64,000 nucleotides of DNA from an uncultured Lachnospiraceae bacterium (GCA_947243855.1 CAMXIK010000006.1:1-64000); one strand, 5' to 3'; counted from the first letter of the stretch, positions 33,649 to 43,044 are shown. A program made the numbers and translations. Notes: generated from the sequence alone by a model not told the origin.

Positions 33649-35046
33649 TTACGGCTGTGCCAGTCTGATCACATCCCCCCGCTTAATCTCCTTATCTGCC
33701 GATTGAATGATCTGGCTTTCCTGCGTAACCGCCCCCTCCACCGCCGCAAACTTATCGTTCTTATCGACGACGCTCACATTGATTTCCTCCACATAATACT
33801 CCATGCCGAGAATCCCTTCCCGTTCGCCCACCACATACACATAGCTTTTGGTCTGCTCCTCATGAAGCGCCATAAGCGGAATACAGTAAGGCTGCTTCTC
33901 ACCAGCCTTTGCACAGATCATCGTCCCCGACTGGCCGGGCGTTCCCGTCTCCTCCGGGAGCTGTAAAACCGCGGTGTATGTGCCCGGCGCATTCTCGTTT
34001 TCTGCCAGATAATCCACCTTTGCGTTCAGCTCCTTGCGTTCTCCCAGCTTCAACTTCACGTCGTCATCAAGGTTTACATAAGTTTTTTCTTCCTTGGTCA
34101 GCGTGACGCTGAACTGGTAAGGCACTTCGTCGTCCGCCATCAGAAAAGAAGCCGTATCGGGAACCCTGCCGCCCGCCTGCACATAGACATCGGTAATCAT
34201 ACCGCTCATAGGCGCCCTGATCTCCCCGCCGTCGTCCAAAACTGTCTTGTAAGCGGAGAGTTTTTCCTGTATGCCTGCCACCTCAGCCCGATACACGGCA
34301 AGAGCCGCGTCCTCATCCTCCTCGGACGTCACGTCCTCCACCTTCCGTCCGGCGTCCTTCATGGTGTTCTCCCGATTCCACTTGGCGTCCGCCTCCGCAT
34401 AGGCCGCCGCCTGCAATTCCAGTTTCAGCCTTTCCTCCTCCTGCTCTCTGGCCTTCCGCTCCGCTTCTATCTCCTCCTCCGTCTTTGTCTCGCCATCCTC
34501 CTTCTTCCAGTCGTCCTCGTGGGCCCGGTTCTCAGCCTGTAATTCGTCGAGAGCTTCCTCCGCCTGCGCCACATTTTCGGCAGCTCTGCCCACTAACGTA
34601 TCCTGATATCTGGCAAGCGCGTCGTAATCCTCCCTCGCCCTTGCCTCCTCCAATTCTTTCTTTTCCTGCGCCAATTCCCTATTATGCAGGATCGCGTCGA
34701 TCTGTAACTGCGTTTTCTGGCTGGCCAGTTCCTGATCCGCCATAATCTCCTTCATGTCCTCTAAATCTACCGTAAAAAGAAGATCTCCTTCCTCCACCCT
34801 GTCGCCGGCCCGCACAGAAACCGTCGTCACGCGCACCCCTCCCAAAACCGTTACCGGCAGCTTGGCCCCGGCCTCCACAATTCCCTCGGCCTCCACCACA
34901 TGCTCGATATATTTGGAATCCATGCTGCAAGTGTTCACCATCGGCAGTCTGGACGCATAGATACTCTTTGAAATCAGCGTACACAGCCACATAAAGGCCA
35001 TGAAAACGGCCAGTCCAGTAACGATTCTCTTCTTTCGCCTATCCAC
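33649..35046 (-). CDS. HlyD/RND-type membrane fusion (adaptor) protein
   Basis: A 465-aa adaptor starting at GTG 35046, preceded by AGAGGAGGAGCAGGAGC. The N-terminal anchor is IVTGLAVFMAFMWLCTLISK. A lipoyl half-motif follows (VSVRAGDRVEEGDLLFTVD), then a long charged coiled-coil hairpin (about 100-260). The second lipoyl half is GEIRAPMSGMITDVYVQAGG and a beta-barrel domain follows. Adaptors normally pair with MacB-like ABC exporters or RND pumps, but here the neighbours are MalF/MalG-type permeases and solute-binding proteins. It is the last gene of the operon. Confidence 0.85.
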   Translation of the reverse strand: MDRRKKRIVTGLAVFMAFMWLCTLISKSIYASRLPMVNTCSMDSKYIEHVVEAEGIVEAGAKLPVTVLGGVRVTTVSVRAGDRVEEGDLLFTVDLEDMKEIMADQELASQKTQLQIDAILHNRELAQEKKELEEARAREDYDALARYQDTLVGRAAENVAQAEEALDELQAENRAHEDDWKKEDGETKTEEEIEAERKAREQEEERLKLELQAAAYAEADAKWNRENTMKDAGRKVEDVTSEEDEDAALAVYRAEVAGIQEKLSAYKTVLDDGGEIRAPMSGMITDVYVQAGGRVPDTASFLMADDEVPYQFSVTLTKEEKTYVNLDDDVKLKLGERKELNAKVDYLAENENAPGTYTAVLQLPEETGTPGQSGTMICAKAGEKQPYCIPLMALHEEQTKSYVYVVGEREGILGMEYYVEEINVSVVDKNDKFAAVEGAVTQESQIIQSADKEIKRGDVIRLAQP

Positions 35047-35065
35047 GCTCCTGCTCCTCCTCTTT

Positions 35066-35917
35066 TTATTCTTTGAGTCCCGAATAGATAATTCCCTGCT
35101 CCAGATAATCCTGCCCCAGCACAAATACAAACGCCGCTGGAATCAACGTAATAAAGGATGCGCAGAGGGCAAACCCCGCCTGCATCCACGAAATCTCCGG
35201 CAGATACAGCGAAAGCGGCCAAAGCGCCTTTTCCTCCAAAAACGCCAAAGGCTGCTCCATCAGATTCCAGTATTCTAAAAACCCTAACACCATGGTAGAT
35301 AATAATCCGCTTTTCCCAAGCGGCAGTCCTATTTCCAAAAAGATTCTAAGTTCTCCAGCACCGTCAATACGCGCCGCCTCCAAAAGCTGTACCGGAACCT
35401 GCCGAAAACCGCCATAACATAAAAAGATCGGGAACGTGGAGAACACGGCGGGCAGGATAATCGCGCTGTGCGTATTGAGCAGCATCAGCCGGTCTAACAC
35501 CAAATAACTTGACAGCATGGTAACCTGAAAAGGCAGAAGCATCAACACCACATAGAGGGCAAAGAGCGTCTGGCTGCCCCGCACCCGGTAGGCCGCAAAC
35601 GCCCACGCCGCCGGCACCCCCACCAGAAGCTGTCCTGCCAGAATGCAGCCCACCATTTTGACGGAGTTCCAAAACAACACAAAGAAGGAGGGCGTTAAAA
35701 ACAATAGTCTTCCGTAATGCTCAAAAGTGGGATAATCGGGTATCAGCTTCCAGCGGATAAAATCCTCTCCTCCGCCAAACACCGGGCCAAGATACTGCCC
35801 CAGCTCAATGCTGTCCATCACCGACCCTGTCAAGATCAAAAACACGGGAAAGCAGATCAGAAGCGCCGGAAGCAGAAGAAACGCCGCCGTGATCCCTTTT
35901 TTGATTTTTCGTCCCAT
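35066..35917 (-). CDS. Carbohydrate-type ABC transporter permease, MalG-like
   Basis: A 283-aa inner-membrane protein with six helices. The EAA loop is in LLEAARIDGAGELRIFLEIG followed by LPLGKSGL, typical of CUT1 sugar permeases (MalG side). It forms the channel with the MalF-like protein encoded 3 nt upstream. AGGAGGCGTGAGGA precedes the ATG. No ATPase gene is present in the operon, so a shared MsmK-like ATPase is presumably used. The substrate is unknown. Confidence 0.9.
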   Translation of the reverse strand: MGRKIKKGITAAFLLLPALLICFPVFLILTGSVMDSIELGQYLGPVFGGGEDFIRWKLIPDYPTFEHYGRLLFLTPSFFVLFWNSVKMVGCILAGQLLVGVPAAWAFAAYRVRGSQTLFALYVVLMLLPFQVTMLSSYLVLDRLMLLNTHSAIILPAVFSTFPIFLCYGGFRQVPVQLLEAARIDGAGELRIFLEIGLPLGKSGLLSTMVLGFLEYWNLMEQPLAFLEEKALWPLSLYLPEISWMQAGFALCASFITLIPAAFVFVLGQDYLEQGIIYSGLKE

Positions 35918-35920
35918 TCC

Positions 35921-36811
35921 TCACGCCTCCTGATCCCACAATCTCTGCAATATCATAATCGCCACGAGCAAAACGGCGCACACACAGACCGCGGCGGCCG
36001 CCATCTTATCAAACTCCATATTCACAAACCAGTTGTTGAACAAATGCTGCAGCAGATAAATATCCTCCTGCGGATAAGACCCTGCCACCAGATAGGCCTC
36101 CCTGTAAATCTTGAAAGAATTCAGGAAGGACAAAATCACAATCGTATAAAAGCTTCCTTTCAGATTCGGCAGGATGATGTGGCGGATGCATTTCCACCGT
36201 CCCGCCCCGTCCACTTTCGCCGCTTCTATGTACTCCTTTGGAATGGACAAAATACCGGCCAGCCACAGCACCACGGTATACCCGGTATTTTTCCACAGAT
36301 AGCTTGCCACCAACACCCAGAAGGAAGCGCCGGTCGCCAGATAATCCACGGTGACTGGCCCCCACAGTCCAGTCGCTTCGCCCAGCCTTGTCAGCGCAAG
36401 ATTAAAGAATCCCTGCCTGTAAAAAACCATTTTCCAGACTAACACAATGGTGGCCGTTGGCATGGCAAGCGGAAACAGATAGACCGACTTGATCAGCCCC
36501 GCATTTTGAAAACCGCTTAAGGGAAAGGCGATCAAAAGCCCCACCAGCACCAACAGAGGAATACACACAAAGGTAAAGCGCAGGGTATTTCCTACCGCCA
36601 GCAGAAAGGCCTGATTATGAAAAATGACGTCGTAATTTTTGATTCCCGTAAACTCCCCTGTGACGGCCGTCTGCATGGAACGCTTCATCACATCCAAAAA
36701 AGGAAGCAGGACAAACGCCGTCACCCCGGCAAAGCTTGGCAGCAAAAAAAGCAGAAAAGGAAGCGCTTTTTTACTCCGCCATAATAATCGCACTCTTCGC
36801 CTGTACCCCAT
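35921..36811 (-). CDS. Carbohydrate-type ABC transporter permease, MalF-like
   Basis: A 296-aa permease with six helices. KALPFLLFLLPSFAGVTAFV is the first and IEAAKVDGAGRWKCIRHIIL is the EAA loop. It partners the MalG-like protein. Its start overlaps the 3' end of the solute-binding gene by 41 bp, with GGAGGAG inside that gene, a sign of tight translational coupling. Confidence 0.9.
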   Translation of the reverse strand: MGYRRRVRLLWRSKKALPFLLFLLPSFAGVTAFVLLPFLDVMKRSMQTAVTGEFTGIKNYDVIFHNQAFLLAVGNTLRFTFVCIPLLVLVGLLIAFPLSGFQNAGLIKSVYLFPLAMPTATIVLVWKMVFYRQGFFNLALTRLGEATGLWGPVTVDYLATGASFWVLVASYLWKNTGYTVVLWLAGILSIPKEYIEAAKVDGAGRWKCIRHIILPNLKGSFYTIVILSFLNSFKIYREAYLVAGSYPQEDIYLLQHLFNNWFVNMEFDKMAAAAVCVCAVLLVAIMILQRLWDQEA

Positions 36812-39098
36812 ACATCATCTCCTCCAAGCTGCAGATCCCGTCCAAATAAACTTCCGCCTCTTCCCGAAGCGCCTCCTCCAATGCCACATTTTGTATATAA
36901 GGCGTGCGCACCATTTTCAGGATATCAAATAACGCTTCCGTTTCCTGCGTCGTCGGCATATACAGCTCCACTACAATAGGCGCTCCATCATCCGAAGAAA
37001 ACCCATAAGAGCCGTATTGCCCGCCCGGCTCTCTGAGGCTCTCCGGCACATTGCCGCCCAGACTCTCCATATAGAGCTGCAGTCCCTCCTCATTAATCGG
37101 AAACCCAATCGGATAAATCATGCTCTGTGCCTCTTTTGATAGGATCATTTGCATAAACTCTCCTGCGAGGTCAGACTTTTGGGAGGCCGTGTTAATGCCC
37201 ATCAGCGCCATCGGCGTAAACGAATCCTTCGCCCCGCCCGGAAGCGGTTCCAGACAACAGTCCCCCTTTCCTTCCATCTGTTTCACAGACTGCAAGAGGC
37301 CGTAGTTATAGCCGTTTAACAGCTCGCCCATGCTGACCTGCACATTGCCGCCCGCAATCTGCACGCCGCCTCCCCCCAGATCGTTGTAGGCCATAGCCTT
37401 ATCGCTGCTTGCTACATGCTTCTCCACATATCCTTTATACTTCAACAGCACCTGATTGGGAAGCTCCTCCATGCAGGCGTCATAGATGCGCTTCATCTGC
37501 TCCATATCATCGGCGATCTGCTCCTCATGAAACGTACCGTCCTCCTTGACCCAATTCGGTGCGGACACGGGGAAGAGCGCGTCAAACAGCATGTCCTTGC
37601 TGTACAGCTCCATCAGTTCTTCTCCCGGATGCTCTTCTCTCAGCTTCTCAAACAGCTCCGCCAGCGTGGCAAGATCATGCACACCCGCCATATTACTTTG
37701 CGTCGTATAATACATGGGCAGGGTCACCGCCGCCGGTATCATATAAATCCCGCCGTCCTCTGTAAAGCTTTCCTTTATATTTGGTAAAAGTTTTTCTTCC
37801 GTTTCTAACTGGGCCAGATAAGGGGACAAGTCCGCAAGCACGCCTTTCTCCTTATAGGAATCTATTGGCAGGCCATCCAACAGCATAAAGTCCGGCCCCT
37901 TGCCCGCCATGATCTCCGTATTCAGTTTCTTAATCGCGTCTTCTCTCGTAACGCCCTCTTCCGTTCCCATGCCCACGCGGTATTCCACAAAGACATCGGG
38001 ATTTGCCTCCTGAAAGCGTATGATGGCCTGTCTGAGTACATCGTTTTCCGTTAAACTGTAGGCGGAAAGCGTCTGGGAAGGAGTCGAGGGCATATTCGGA
38101 TCGTAAGTAAAGGAAGAAAGCTTTCCCTTTGCAAAAGCCGCTAGGAAACCGTCGTTTGCCGTCCGCGCCATAACAGACACCGGATTGCTGGGATCGCTCA
38201 TCCCGCAAAGCGCGCCGTTAATCACCTGCTCCATCACCGCACCGCCGATCACATGACGGTGCAGTCCCGCGGCTCCGGCCAGATAGATGCCGCCGTCCTC
38301 CGCCGGGAAAATGGTAAAAGTAAAAGAGGTAATGTTGTCGTCTTTCAAGTAATTCTGCTTCACAAAATCCGAGAGCACCTGATCCTCGATCTCCTCCTTT
38401 GTGTCCAGATCATACACAAGCACGCCCGCAAATTCACTCTTCACGGCAAGATAATGTTCCCAGACACAGAAAAAATCCGGAGTGACGCTAGTCTTCATCA
38501 CAAGCCTGCTCTCTCCCGTCTCCCTGTCAATCTCATAAATCCCCTCTTCCCCTGCGGAAAGATAGAGCTTCTCCCCATCCTCCGAAAAACACAGTTTGGA
38601 AAGAAATATCGTTTCTTCATTAACCGGGGCAGAAAACCGCTCCGACTCGCCTTCTGGTGAAATCAGACACAGCCAAATTCCATCCCTGCTGGTGGCAGCC
38701 TTATAATCCTTACAAAGCATTGCCACACTCCCGTCGGCAGTCCCCTTCATATCCAACACGTAGGCTTCCATCACCAGATCGTACCACCCCGGCAGTATGG
38801 ATTCCTCCCATGTAACGCCGCCGTCCGAGGACAGATAACGCCCCTCCGCTCCGTTTTCCAGAAGCTCTAACCGCCCGTCCGACAACACTACCAGATCCGT
38901 CACCTCTCCGATATCAAGTTTCTGGGAGGATTCCATATACCGGCCCATAGCCACATCGCCGCCGTCCGCATTGCCTGCGCCGTCCGCTGCACCTCCCTGT
39001 CCGTTCCCCTCTGTCTGCGCAGGGCTGCCGCATCCCGTTAAGGATGCGGCCATCACGCCTGCTAAAATCGCTGCCAGCCATTTTTTTGATCTGTTCAT
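36771..39098 (-). CDS. Solute-binding lipoprotein with N-terminal Asp-box propeller-like region (B)
   Basis: A 775-aa lipoprotein: signal WLAAILAGVMAASLTGCGS with lipobox Cys. Residues about 60-320 look like a beta-propeller with an Asp-box (LSSDGGVTWEES; SxDxGxTW). Residues about 335-770 form a family 1 solute-binding domain (IIRFQEANPDVFVEYRVGMG, LNTEIMAGKGPDFMLLDGLP, GVLADLSPYL). It is a clear paralogue of the next gene upstream. Binding proteins of about 430 aa are usual, so the extra N-terminal propeller is notable. The start at 39098 follows GGAGGGAAAC. Confidence 0.85.
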   Translation of the reverse strand: MNRSKKWLAAILAGVMAASLTGCGSPAQTEGNGQGGAADGAGNADGGDVAMGRYMESSQKLDIGEVTDLVVLSDGRLELLENGAEGRYLSSDGGVTWEESILPGWYDLVMEAYVLDMKGTADGSVAMLCKDYKAATSRDGIWLCLISPEGESERFSAPVNEETIFLSKLCFSEDGEKLYLSAGEEGIYEIDRETGESRLVMKTSVTPDFFCVWEHYLAVKSEFAGVLVYDLDTKEEIEDQVLSDFVKQNYLKDDNITSFTFTIFPAEDGGIYLAGAAGLHRHVIGGAVMEQVINGALCGMSDPSNPVSVMARTANDGFLAAFAKGKLSSFTYDPNMPSTPSQTLSAYSLTENDVLRQAIIRFQEANPDVFVEYRVGMGTEEGVTREDAIKKLNTEIMAGKGPDFMLLDGLPIDSYKEKGVLADLSPYLAQLETEEKLLPNIKESFTEDGGIYMIPAAVTLPMYYTTQSNMAGVHDLATLAELFEKLREEHPGEELMELYSKDMLFDALFPVSAPNWVKEDGTFHEEQIADDMEQMKRIYDACMEELPNQVLLKYKGYVEKHVASSDKAMAYNDLGGGGVQIAGGNVQVSMGELLNGYNYGLLQSVKQMEGKGDCCLEPLPGGAKDSFTPMALMGINTASQKSDLAGEFMQMILSKEAQSMIYPIGFPINEEGLQLYMESLGGNVPESLREPGGQYGSYGFSSDDGAPIVVELYMPTTQETEALFDILKMVRTPYIQNVALEEALREEAEVYLDGICSLEEMMYGVQAKSAIIMAE

Positions 39099-39170
39099 GT
39101 TTCCCTCCATGCCGTATTGCCTACAAACTCTACCATTTTAGGATAGTTTTCGACAACATTCTTGTAAATT

Positions 39171-41609
39171 CTACTCTGCCGCGTAGATTTCTACCTTTGC
39201 CATGATCTTCTGCACCGCCTCGTCCAGCGTCAGATACCCGTCCAAATACTGTCCGCCGACGCTGATCACCGCATCCTCCACCACGGAATCCGCCACATAG
39301 GGCGTGCGCACCTTACAGCAGTGATCATACAATGCCTGATACTCCTCCTTAGTGGGCATGTAAATAGCCATATGAAACTCTCTGCCGTCCCCCGTGCTGC
39401 CGCCGATCGAGCTGGACACCTCGCCGTAATCCGCATCCATACCGCCGTTTTTCATTACCTGCCACTGGGGAGAAAGCTGCTGCGCCAGCGCGCTCTGGTT
39501 TGTCATAAACCCATCGTAAAGAAGACTCTGCACCTCCGTCCCCATGATCACGTCAAAGAACTGCTCCGCCTGCTCCTTATGGGCGGATGAGGCGTTCAGA
39601 CCTACTAGCACGGAAGGCGCAAAAACATCGCTGCTCATCCCGTCAAAGAACGCAAATTCCATATCCTCAAATCCCTCCGCCCGACTGATAGACATAGCCT
39701 GTTGGTAGCCATAAGTATTGAACAGCATACCCGCCGTAAAAAGCTTTTCTCCTCCCAGCAAAAATTCAGAGGCCGAGTTTCCCACATCGCCTAGATGGTG
39801 GTAATAATAACTTCTCTCCGCAGCGCTCTCCTTATAATAGGTTTCCTGACGTACATACTGCTCTTTCAGGTCGCTGGAAATTCCCTCGTTGGCAGCACGG
39901 TAAATCTGTTCCGTATCGGACAGATACTCCCTTAACAGCGCTTCGTTGAGCTTTCCCGATTCCTCCACAAAAGCCGTAGCCCCCACCGGCAAAAACCAGC
40001 GCACGGTCGCTTCCGAGGCAAAGAAATCGCAGATTCCTTCTTCGGGATTTTCTTCCCGCAGTCTCTCCATCGTATCCGCCAAAGACGCGTAATCTGTAAC
40101 GCCCGCCACATCCGTCTGTCTGCCGCCCACCATGGGAAGGGTGAAAACCACCGGCATCATATAGACGCCGCCGTTTTCCGTGAAAGCGTCCACCATATTG
40201 GGAAGCAGGGCCGCCTCTCCTGTCAGCCCGTCTATGTGGGGCTTTAAGTCCGCCAAAATCCCCTTTTCGATATAGGACTTCGCGGGAAGCTCGTCCAAAA
40301 TGATCACGTCCGGCCCCTTACCCGCCATCAGCTCCGTGTTCAGCTTCTTCACCGCATCCTCTCTGGATTTACCGTCCGTACCACTAAGCGCCACTTCATA
40401 TTTCACAAAGGTGTCGGGATGCTCCGTCTGATATTGGGCGATCGCCTGCCGCACAGCATCCCACTCCTCCAGAGAATACACCGTCACCAGATCCTCCGGC
40501 ACCGTAGGCACATTCGGATCGTAGGTATAGCGGACGAGCTGTCCGCCGGAAAAGAGCACCAGAAATTCATCCTGCGGAAGCGTAATCATGCACCGAAGTC
40601 CCATGGCCGGATTGCTGAAACTGGAAAGCGATCCGTCTATGATCTGTTCCATGGCGCTGCCACCGATCACATGGCGGTATACGCCGCCCTTTCCCGCCAC
40701 ATACACGACGTCTTCTTCCCCCGGCGTTACATAAACCGTAAAGGATTCGTCCGCATAGTATTCTCCCAGATAATTTTCTTCCATAAATTTTTGAAGCTCA
40801 TCGTCGGCCACGGTCTTTTCTTCCTTCATGTCATAGAAGGTAACGCCATCATAGGCCGTCATCAGAATCATTGTATCGCCTTGAAACTGCACCAGATCAG
40901 GTAGCTGCTCCACCATCATATAACTGCTCATGGAGCTGTCTTCCAAATTTACCTCATAGAGACAGTTTGCTCCCAAGACCTTCGCAAACACCCTGTTCTC
41001 CGGAGAAACCCAAAGATTCTGCACCCAGCCTTCCTTCGCTTCCAGCTCTGTGATCACCTGCGAACTGCCGTCCGGCCTTCCCACAACCAGTCCCGTATGA
41101 AATTCGCCCGTGCCGCCGGTGTTGGGGGAAGACAGCACATAAACCGTGCCGTCCTGTCCTGCCCGCATCTGGAAAATATAGTTATCTTTCGTAAAAGCTT
41201 CCAGATCGTCGATTCCCGGAATGCCCTTCGTCTCCCAAGTCTCCCCGCCGTCCGTGGAAATGATCTGTCCCGCCTTCTCGTCCAAAACCAAGAGGCTTCC
41301 GTCGGAAAGCTGCGTCACGCCAAAGTCCCTCGTCACATAGGCGGAGAGATCCATCTTGGATTCCACATACCGCCCCATGGCTTTTGCTTCGCCGTCCTCC
41401 TGTTCGCCGCCTTTCCCATTCTCCGTTTCTGTTCCCGTGTTCGCCGTATCTGTCCCTGCCGTATCGCCCGAAGCCGCGCCCTGCATTCCCGGCGCATTTT
41501 TCTGTCCGCTCTCGCTCTTTCCGCAGCCGCCAAAGAGCCCTGCCGTAGTCGCGAGAACAAGCAAAAACGCAAGCATCCGTTTTCTTCTATCGCCATGCCT
41601 TTTCATCAT
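39171..41609 (-). CDS. Solute-binding lipoprotein with N-terminal Asp-box propeller-like region (A)
   Basis: An 812-aa paralogue: signal RMLAFLLVLATTAGLFGGCG with lipobox Cys, a Gly/Thr-rich linker, then a propeller-like region with Asp-box ISTDGGETWETKG (about 121). The C-terminal solute-binding domain has AIAQYQTEHPDTFVKYEVAL and LNTELMAGKGPDVIILDELP. The two proteins share GGxxMEQ(I/V)I and SDG/DLVVL-type blocks throughout. GGAGGAGTTTGT precedes the ATG, which overlaps the upstream lipoprotein stop by 4 bp. Two different binding proteins may feed one permease pair; the ligands are unknown. Confidence 0.85.
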   Translation of the reverse strand: MMKRHGDRRKRMLAFLLVLATTAGLFGGCGKSESGQKNAPGMQGAASGDTAGTDTANTGTETENGKGGEQEDGEAKAMGRYVESKMDLSAYVTRDFGVTQLSDGSLLVLDEKAGQIISTDGGETWETKGIPGIDDLEAFTKDNYIFQMRAGQDGTVYVLSSPNTGGTGEFHTGLVVGRPDGSSQVITELEAKEGWVQNLWVSPENRVFAKVLGANCLYEVNLEDSSMSSYMMVEQLPDLVQFQGDTMILMTAYDGVTFYDMKEEKTVADDELQKFMEENYLGEYYADESFTVYVTPGEEDVVYVAGKGGVYRHVIGGSAMEQIIDGSLSSFSNPAMGLRCMITLPQDEFLVLFSGGQLVRYTYDPNVPTVPEDLVTVYSLEEWDAVRQAIAQYQTEHPDTFVKYEVALSGTDGKSREDAVKKLNTELMAGKGPDVIILDELPAKSYIEKGILADLKPHIDGLTGEAALLPNMVDAFTENGGVYMMPVVFTLPMVGGRQTDVAGVTDYASLADTMERLREENPEEGICDFFASEATVRWFLPVGATAFVEESGKLNEALLREYLSDTEQIYRAANEGISSDLKEQYVRQETYYKESAAERSYYYHHLGDVGNSASEFLLGGEKLFTAGMLFNTYGYQQAMSISRAEGFEDMEFAFFDGMSSDVFAPSVLVGLNASSAHKEQAEQFFDVIMGTEVQSLLYDGFMTNQSALAQQLSPQWQVMKNGGMDADYGEVSSSIGGSTGDGREFHMAIYMPTKEEYQALYDHCCKVRTPYVADSVVEDAVISVGGQYLDGYLTLDEAVQKIMAKVEIYAAE

Positions 41610-42268
41610 ACAAACTCCTCCATCTCAATATGATCCGCAAGAAAACTCCCGTCCTCCTGCCAGCTTCCCTTTATGATGACCGTCAATCCTTCCTTTAAAT
41701 CTGTAAAGGCTCCCTCCCTTGCGGAGATATCCTCTGGATTGACGCCGCCGTTTTTCACAGTTTTATACTCATACGCACAGCTTTCCGCTACATGTACCGT
41801 GATCAGATTCTCTTCCTCCTCATAGCCCGGCGCTGCCGATGCCGCAAAACTAGCGCCATCCTCCGACCATATCTCGATCTTGCTGATTACGAAGCTGTCT
41901 GCCGAAAGGCTCGTCACGCTTCCTTCTACTTCCACATTTCCCACGGACTGTGCGGCATCCTTCTTTTCCCCATCAGCCGTCCCAGCGTTTTCCTCCGCAT
42001 TGTCCTCAGAAGTATTCCCGTCATTCTCTGCCGCGTCGTCCTCGGAAGCGTCTTCCCCGTTCTCTGCCGCGTCGTCTCCGGAAGCGTCTTCGCCGTTCTC
42101 TGCCGCGTCGTCCTCGGAAGCGTCCCGCTCTTCTCCGATTGCTTCGATTTGCAGTCCTTCTTCCTCCGTCTTGCCGCATCCCGCCGCAGCTGCCAGCAGA
42201 AACCCGCAGGCCGCCGACAGAATCATTCCCTTTCTCGCCAGTTTTCTTTTCCTTTGTAAATCAGACAT
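41606..42268 (-). CDS. Repeat-containing lipoprotein of unknown function
   Basis: A 220-aa lipoprotein: signal GMILSAACGFLLAAAAGCGK with lipobox Cys near 31. Residues about 48-95 are acidic 12-residue repeats of the type EDDAAENGEDAS. The C-terminal domain (VEGSVTSLSADSFVISKIEI, LKEGLTVIIKGSWQEDGSFL) is a small beta-rich module also found in the upstream lipoprotein. It is preceded by its own OmpR-type promoter. The 4-bp overlap ATGA couples it to the solute-binding gene. Confidence 0.75.
   Translation of the reverse strand: MSDLQRKRKLARKGMILSAACGFLLAAAAGCGKTEEEGLQIEAIGEERDASEDDAAENGEDASGDDAAENGEDASEDDAAENDGNTSEDNAEENAGTADGEKKDAAQSVGNVEVEGSVTSLSADSFVISKIEIWSEDGASFAASAAPGYEEEENLITVHVAESCAYEYKTVKNGGVNPEDISAREGAFTDLKEGLTVIIKGSWQEDGSFLADHIEMEEFV
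42024..42131. repeat. 36-bp tandem repeat inside the lipoprotein gene
   Basis: Units begin TTCTCTGCCGCGTCGTC at 42024, 42060 and 42096, an exact 36-bp period, so 12 codons each; the third is partial. They encode the acidic linker. The number of copies may vary between strains by slippage. Confidence 0.85.
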
Positions 42269-42283
42269 AAGTAGCTCCTTCCT

Positions 42284-42317
42284 ATCATATCAGTCTTTTC
42301 TCTAAATAATCTCTAAG
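42284..42317 (-). promoter_or_regulatory. OmpR-type promoter of the repeat lipoprotein gene
   Basis: On the minus strand CTTAGAG (42317-42311), 4 bp, TTTAGAG (42306-42300), 9 bp, then the -10 heptamer ATATGAT (42290-42284). Spacings equal those of the elements at 43045-43078 and 51514-51547. The leader would be very short. Confidence 0.7.
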
Positions 42318-42338
42318 AATCTTTTCCTCTTTCCGTAT

Positions 42339-42983
42339 TTAAACATATACTTCTATCATGACCCTCACCGCCACAAACGTTTCCCCTTCAAAATACCCTT
42401 CCAGTTCCACGCCCATGCCCTCCTGTAAATCTGAGAGCGCGGCCTCTTTTCTATCAATGCCGGCTCCGCCGCCCTGAATCGTCCAGTGCTCTACTTTAGT
42501 GTCCGCCGTAAATTTCACTGGGATTTTTTTTGCGTCCTTCACCTCCAACAGCGTGACCGATCCGTCTTCATCCGTCAAAGTGGTCTGGGCTAACGTCATG
42601 CCGTCCTCCTGCGGACTCTGCACTTTTCCGCCGAGATATTCCGTCCCCTCCGATGCGCGCATGCTCTGACCTTCCCCGGATTCGCCCGTTGCCGCTCCAT
42701 CAGTGTCCTTTCCATCCGCGTTCTCTTCTGCCTTATCCGCATTTTGCTTGGTTTCATCCGCCTCACCGTCGTCTTGTCTGGTCTCTCCAGCCTCGCTGCT
42801 GTTCGGCTTTTCGTTATCCTCCTGATCAGTTTTCTTTCCTGTATCCTCCTGCCCTTCATCGATCAGGGATATTTCCCTCTCTTCTGTCTGCGGAACCTCC
42901 TGTGCTGTCCCCGCACACCCTGCTGTCATGATTCCTATGAGGAATACAAAGCCAATCTCCGCCACCACTTTTCTGCTTTTCAT
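42339..42983 (-). CDS. Acidic lipoprotein of unknown function, first gene of the envelope operon
   Basis: A 214-aa lipoprotein: signal IGFVFLIGIMTAGCAG with lipobox Cys. A long Asp/Glu/Lys-rich linker covers about 35-115. The C-terminal beta module (LGGKVQSPQEDGMTLAQTTL, LSDLQEGMGVELEGYFEGE) parallels that of the next lipoprotein. The start at 42983 is preferred because AAAGGATGACAGCAGG precedes it and the ATG at 43046 lies inside the predicted -10 box. No known family. Confidence 0.7.
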   Translation of the reverse strand: MKSRKVVAEIGFVFLIGIMTAGCAGTAQEVPQTEEREISLIDEGQEDTGKKTDQEDNEKPNSSEAGETRQDDGEADETKQNADKAEENADGKDTDGAATGESGEGQSMRASEGTEYLGGKVQSPQEDGMTLAQTTLTDEDGSVTLLEVKDAKKIPVKFTADTKVEHWTIQGGGAGIDRKEAALSDLQEGMGVELEGYFEGETFVAVRVMIEVYV

Positions 42984-43044
42984 CCTGCTGTCATCCTTTC
43001 CGCGCGGTATCTTTTGTACTGTTTTATGTAACCCGCTTTTTTCC

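Noticed and set aside
40419..41633. Plus-strand frames opposite the solute-binding and lipoprotein genes
   Set aside because: GC-rich antisense frames without ribosome sites; the minus-strand genes have clear lipoprotein signals and domains.
42024..42131. Possible CRISPR-like array
   Set aside because: The repeats are contiguous 36-bp coding units without spacers and keep the reading frame of a lipoprotein.
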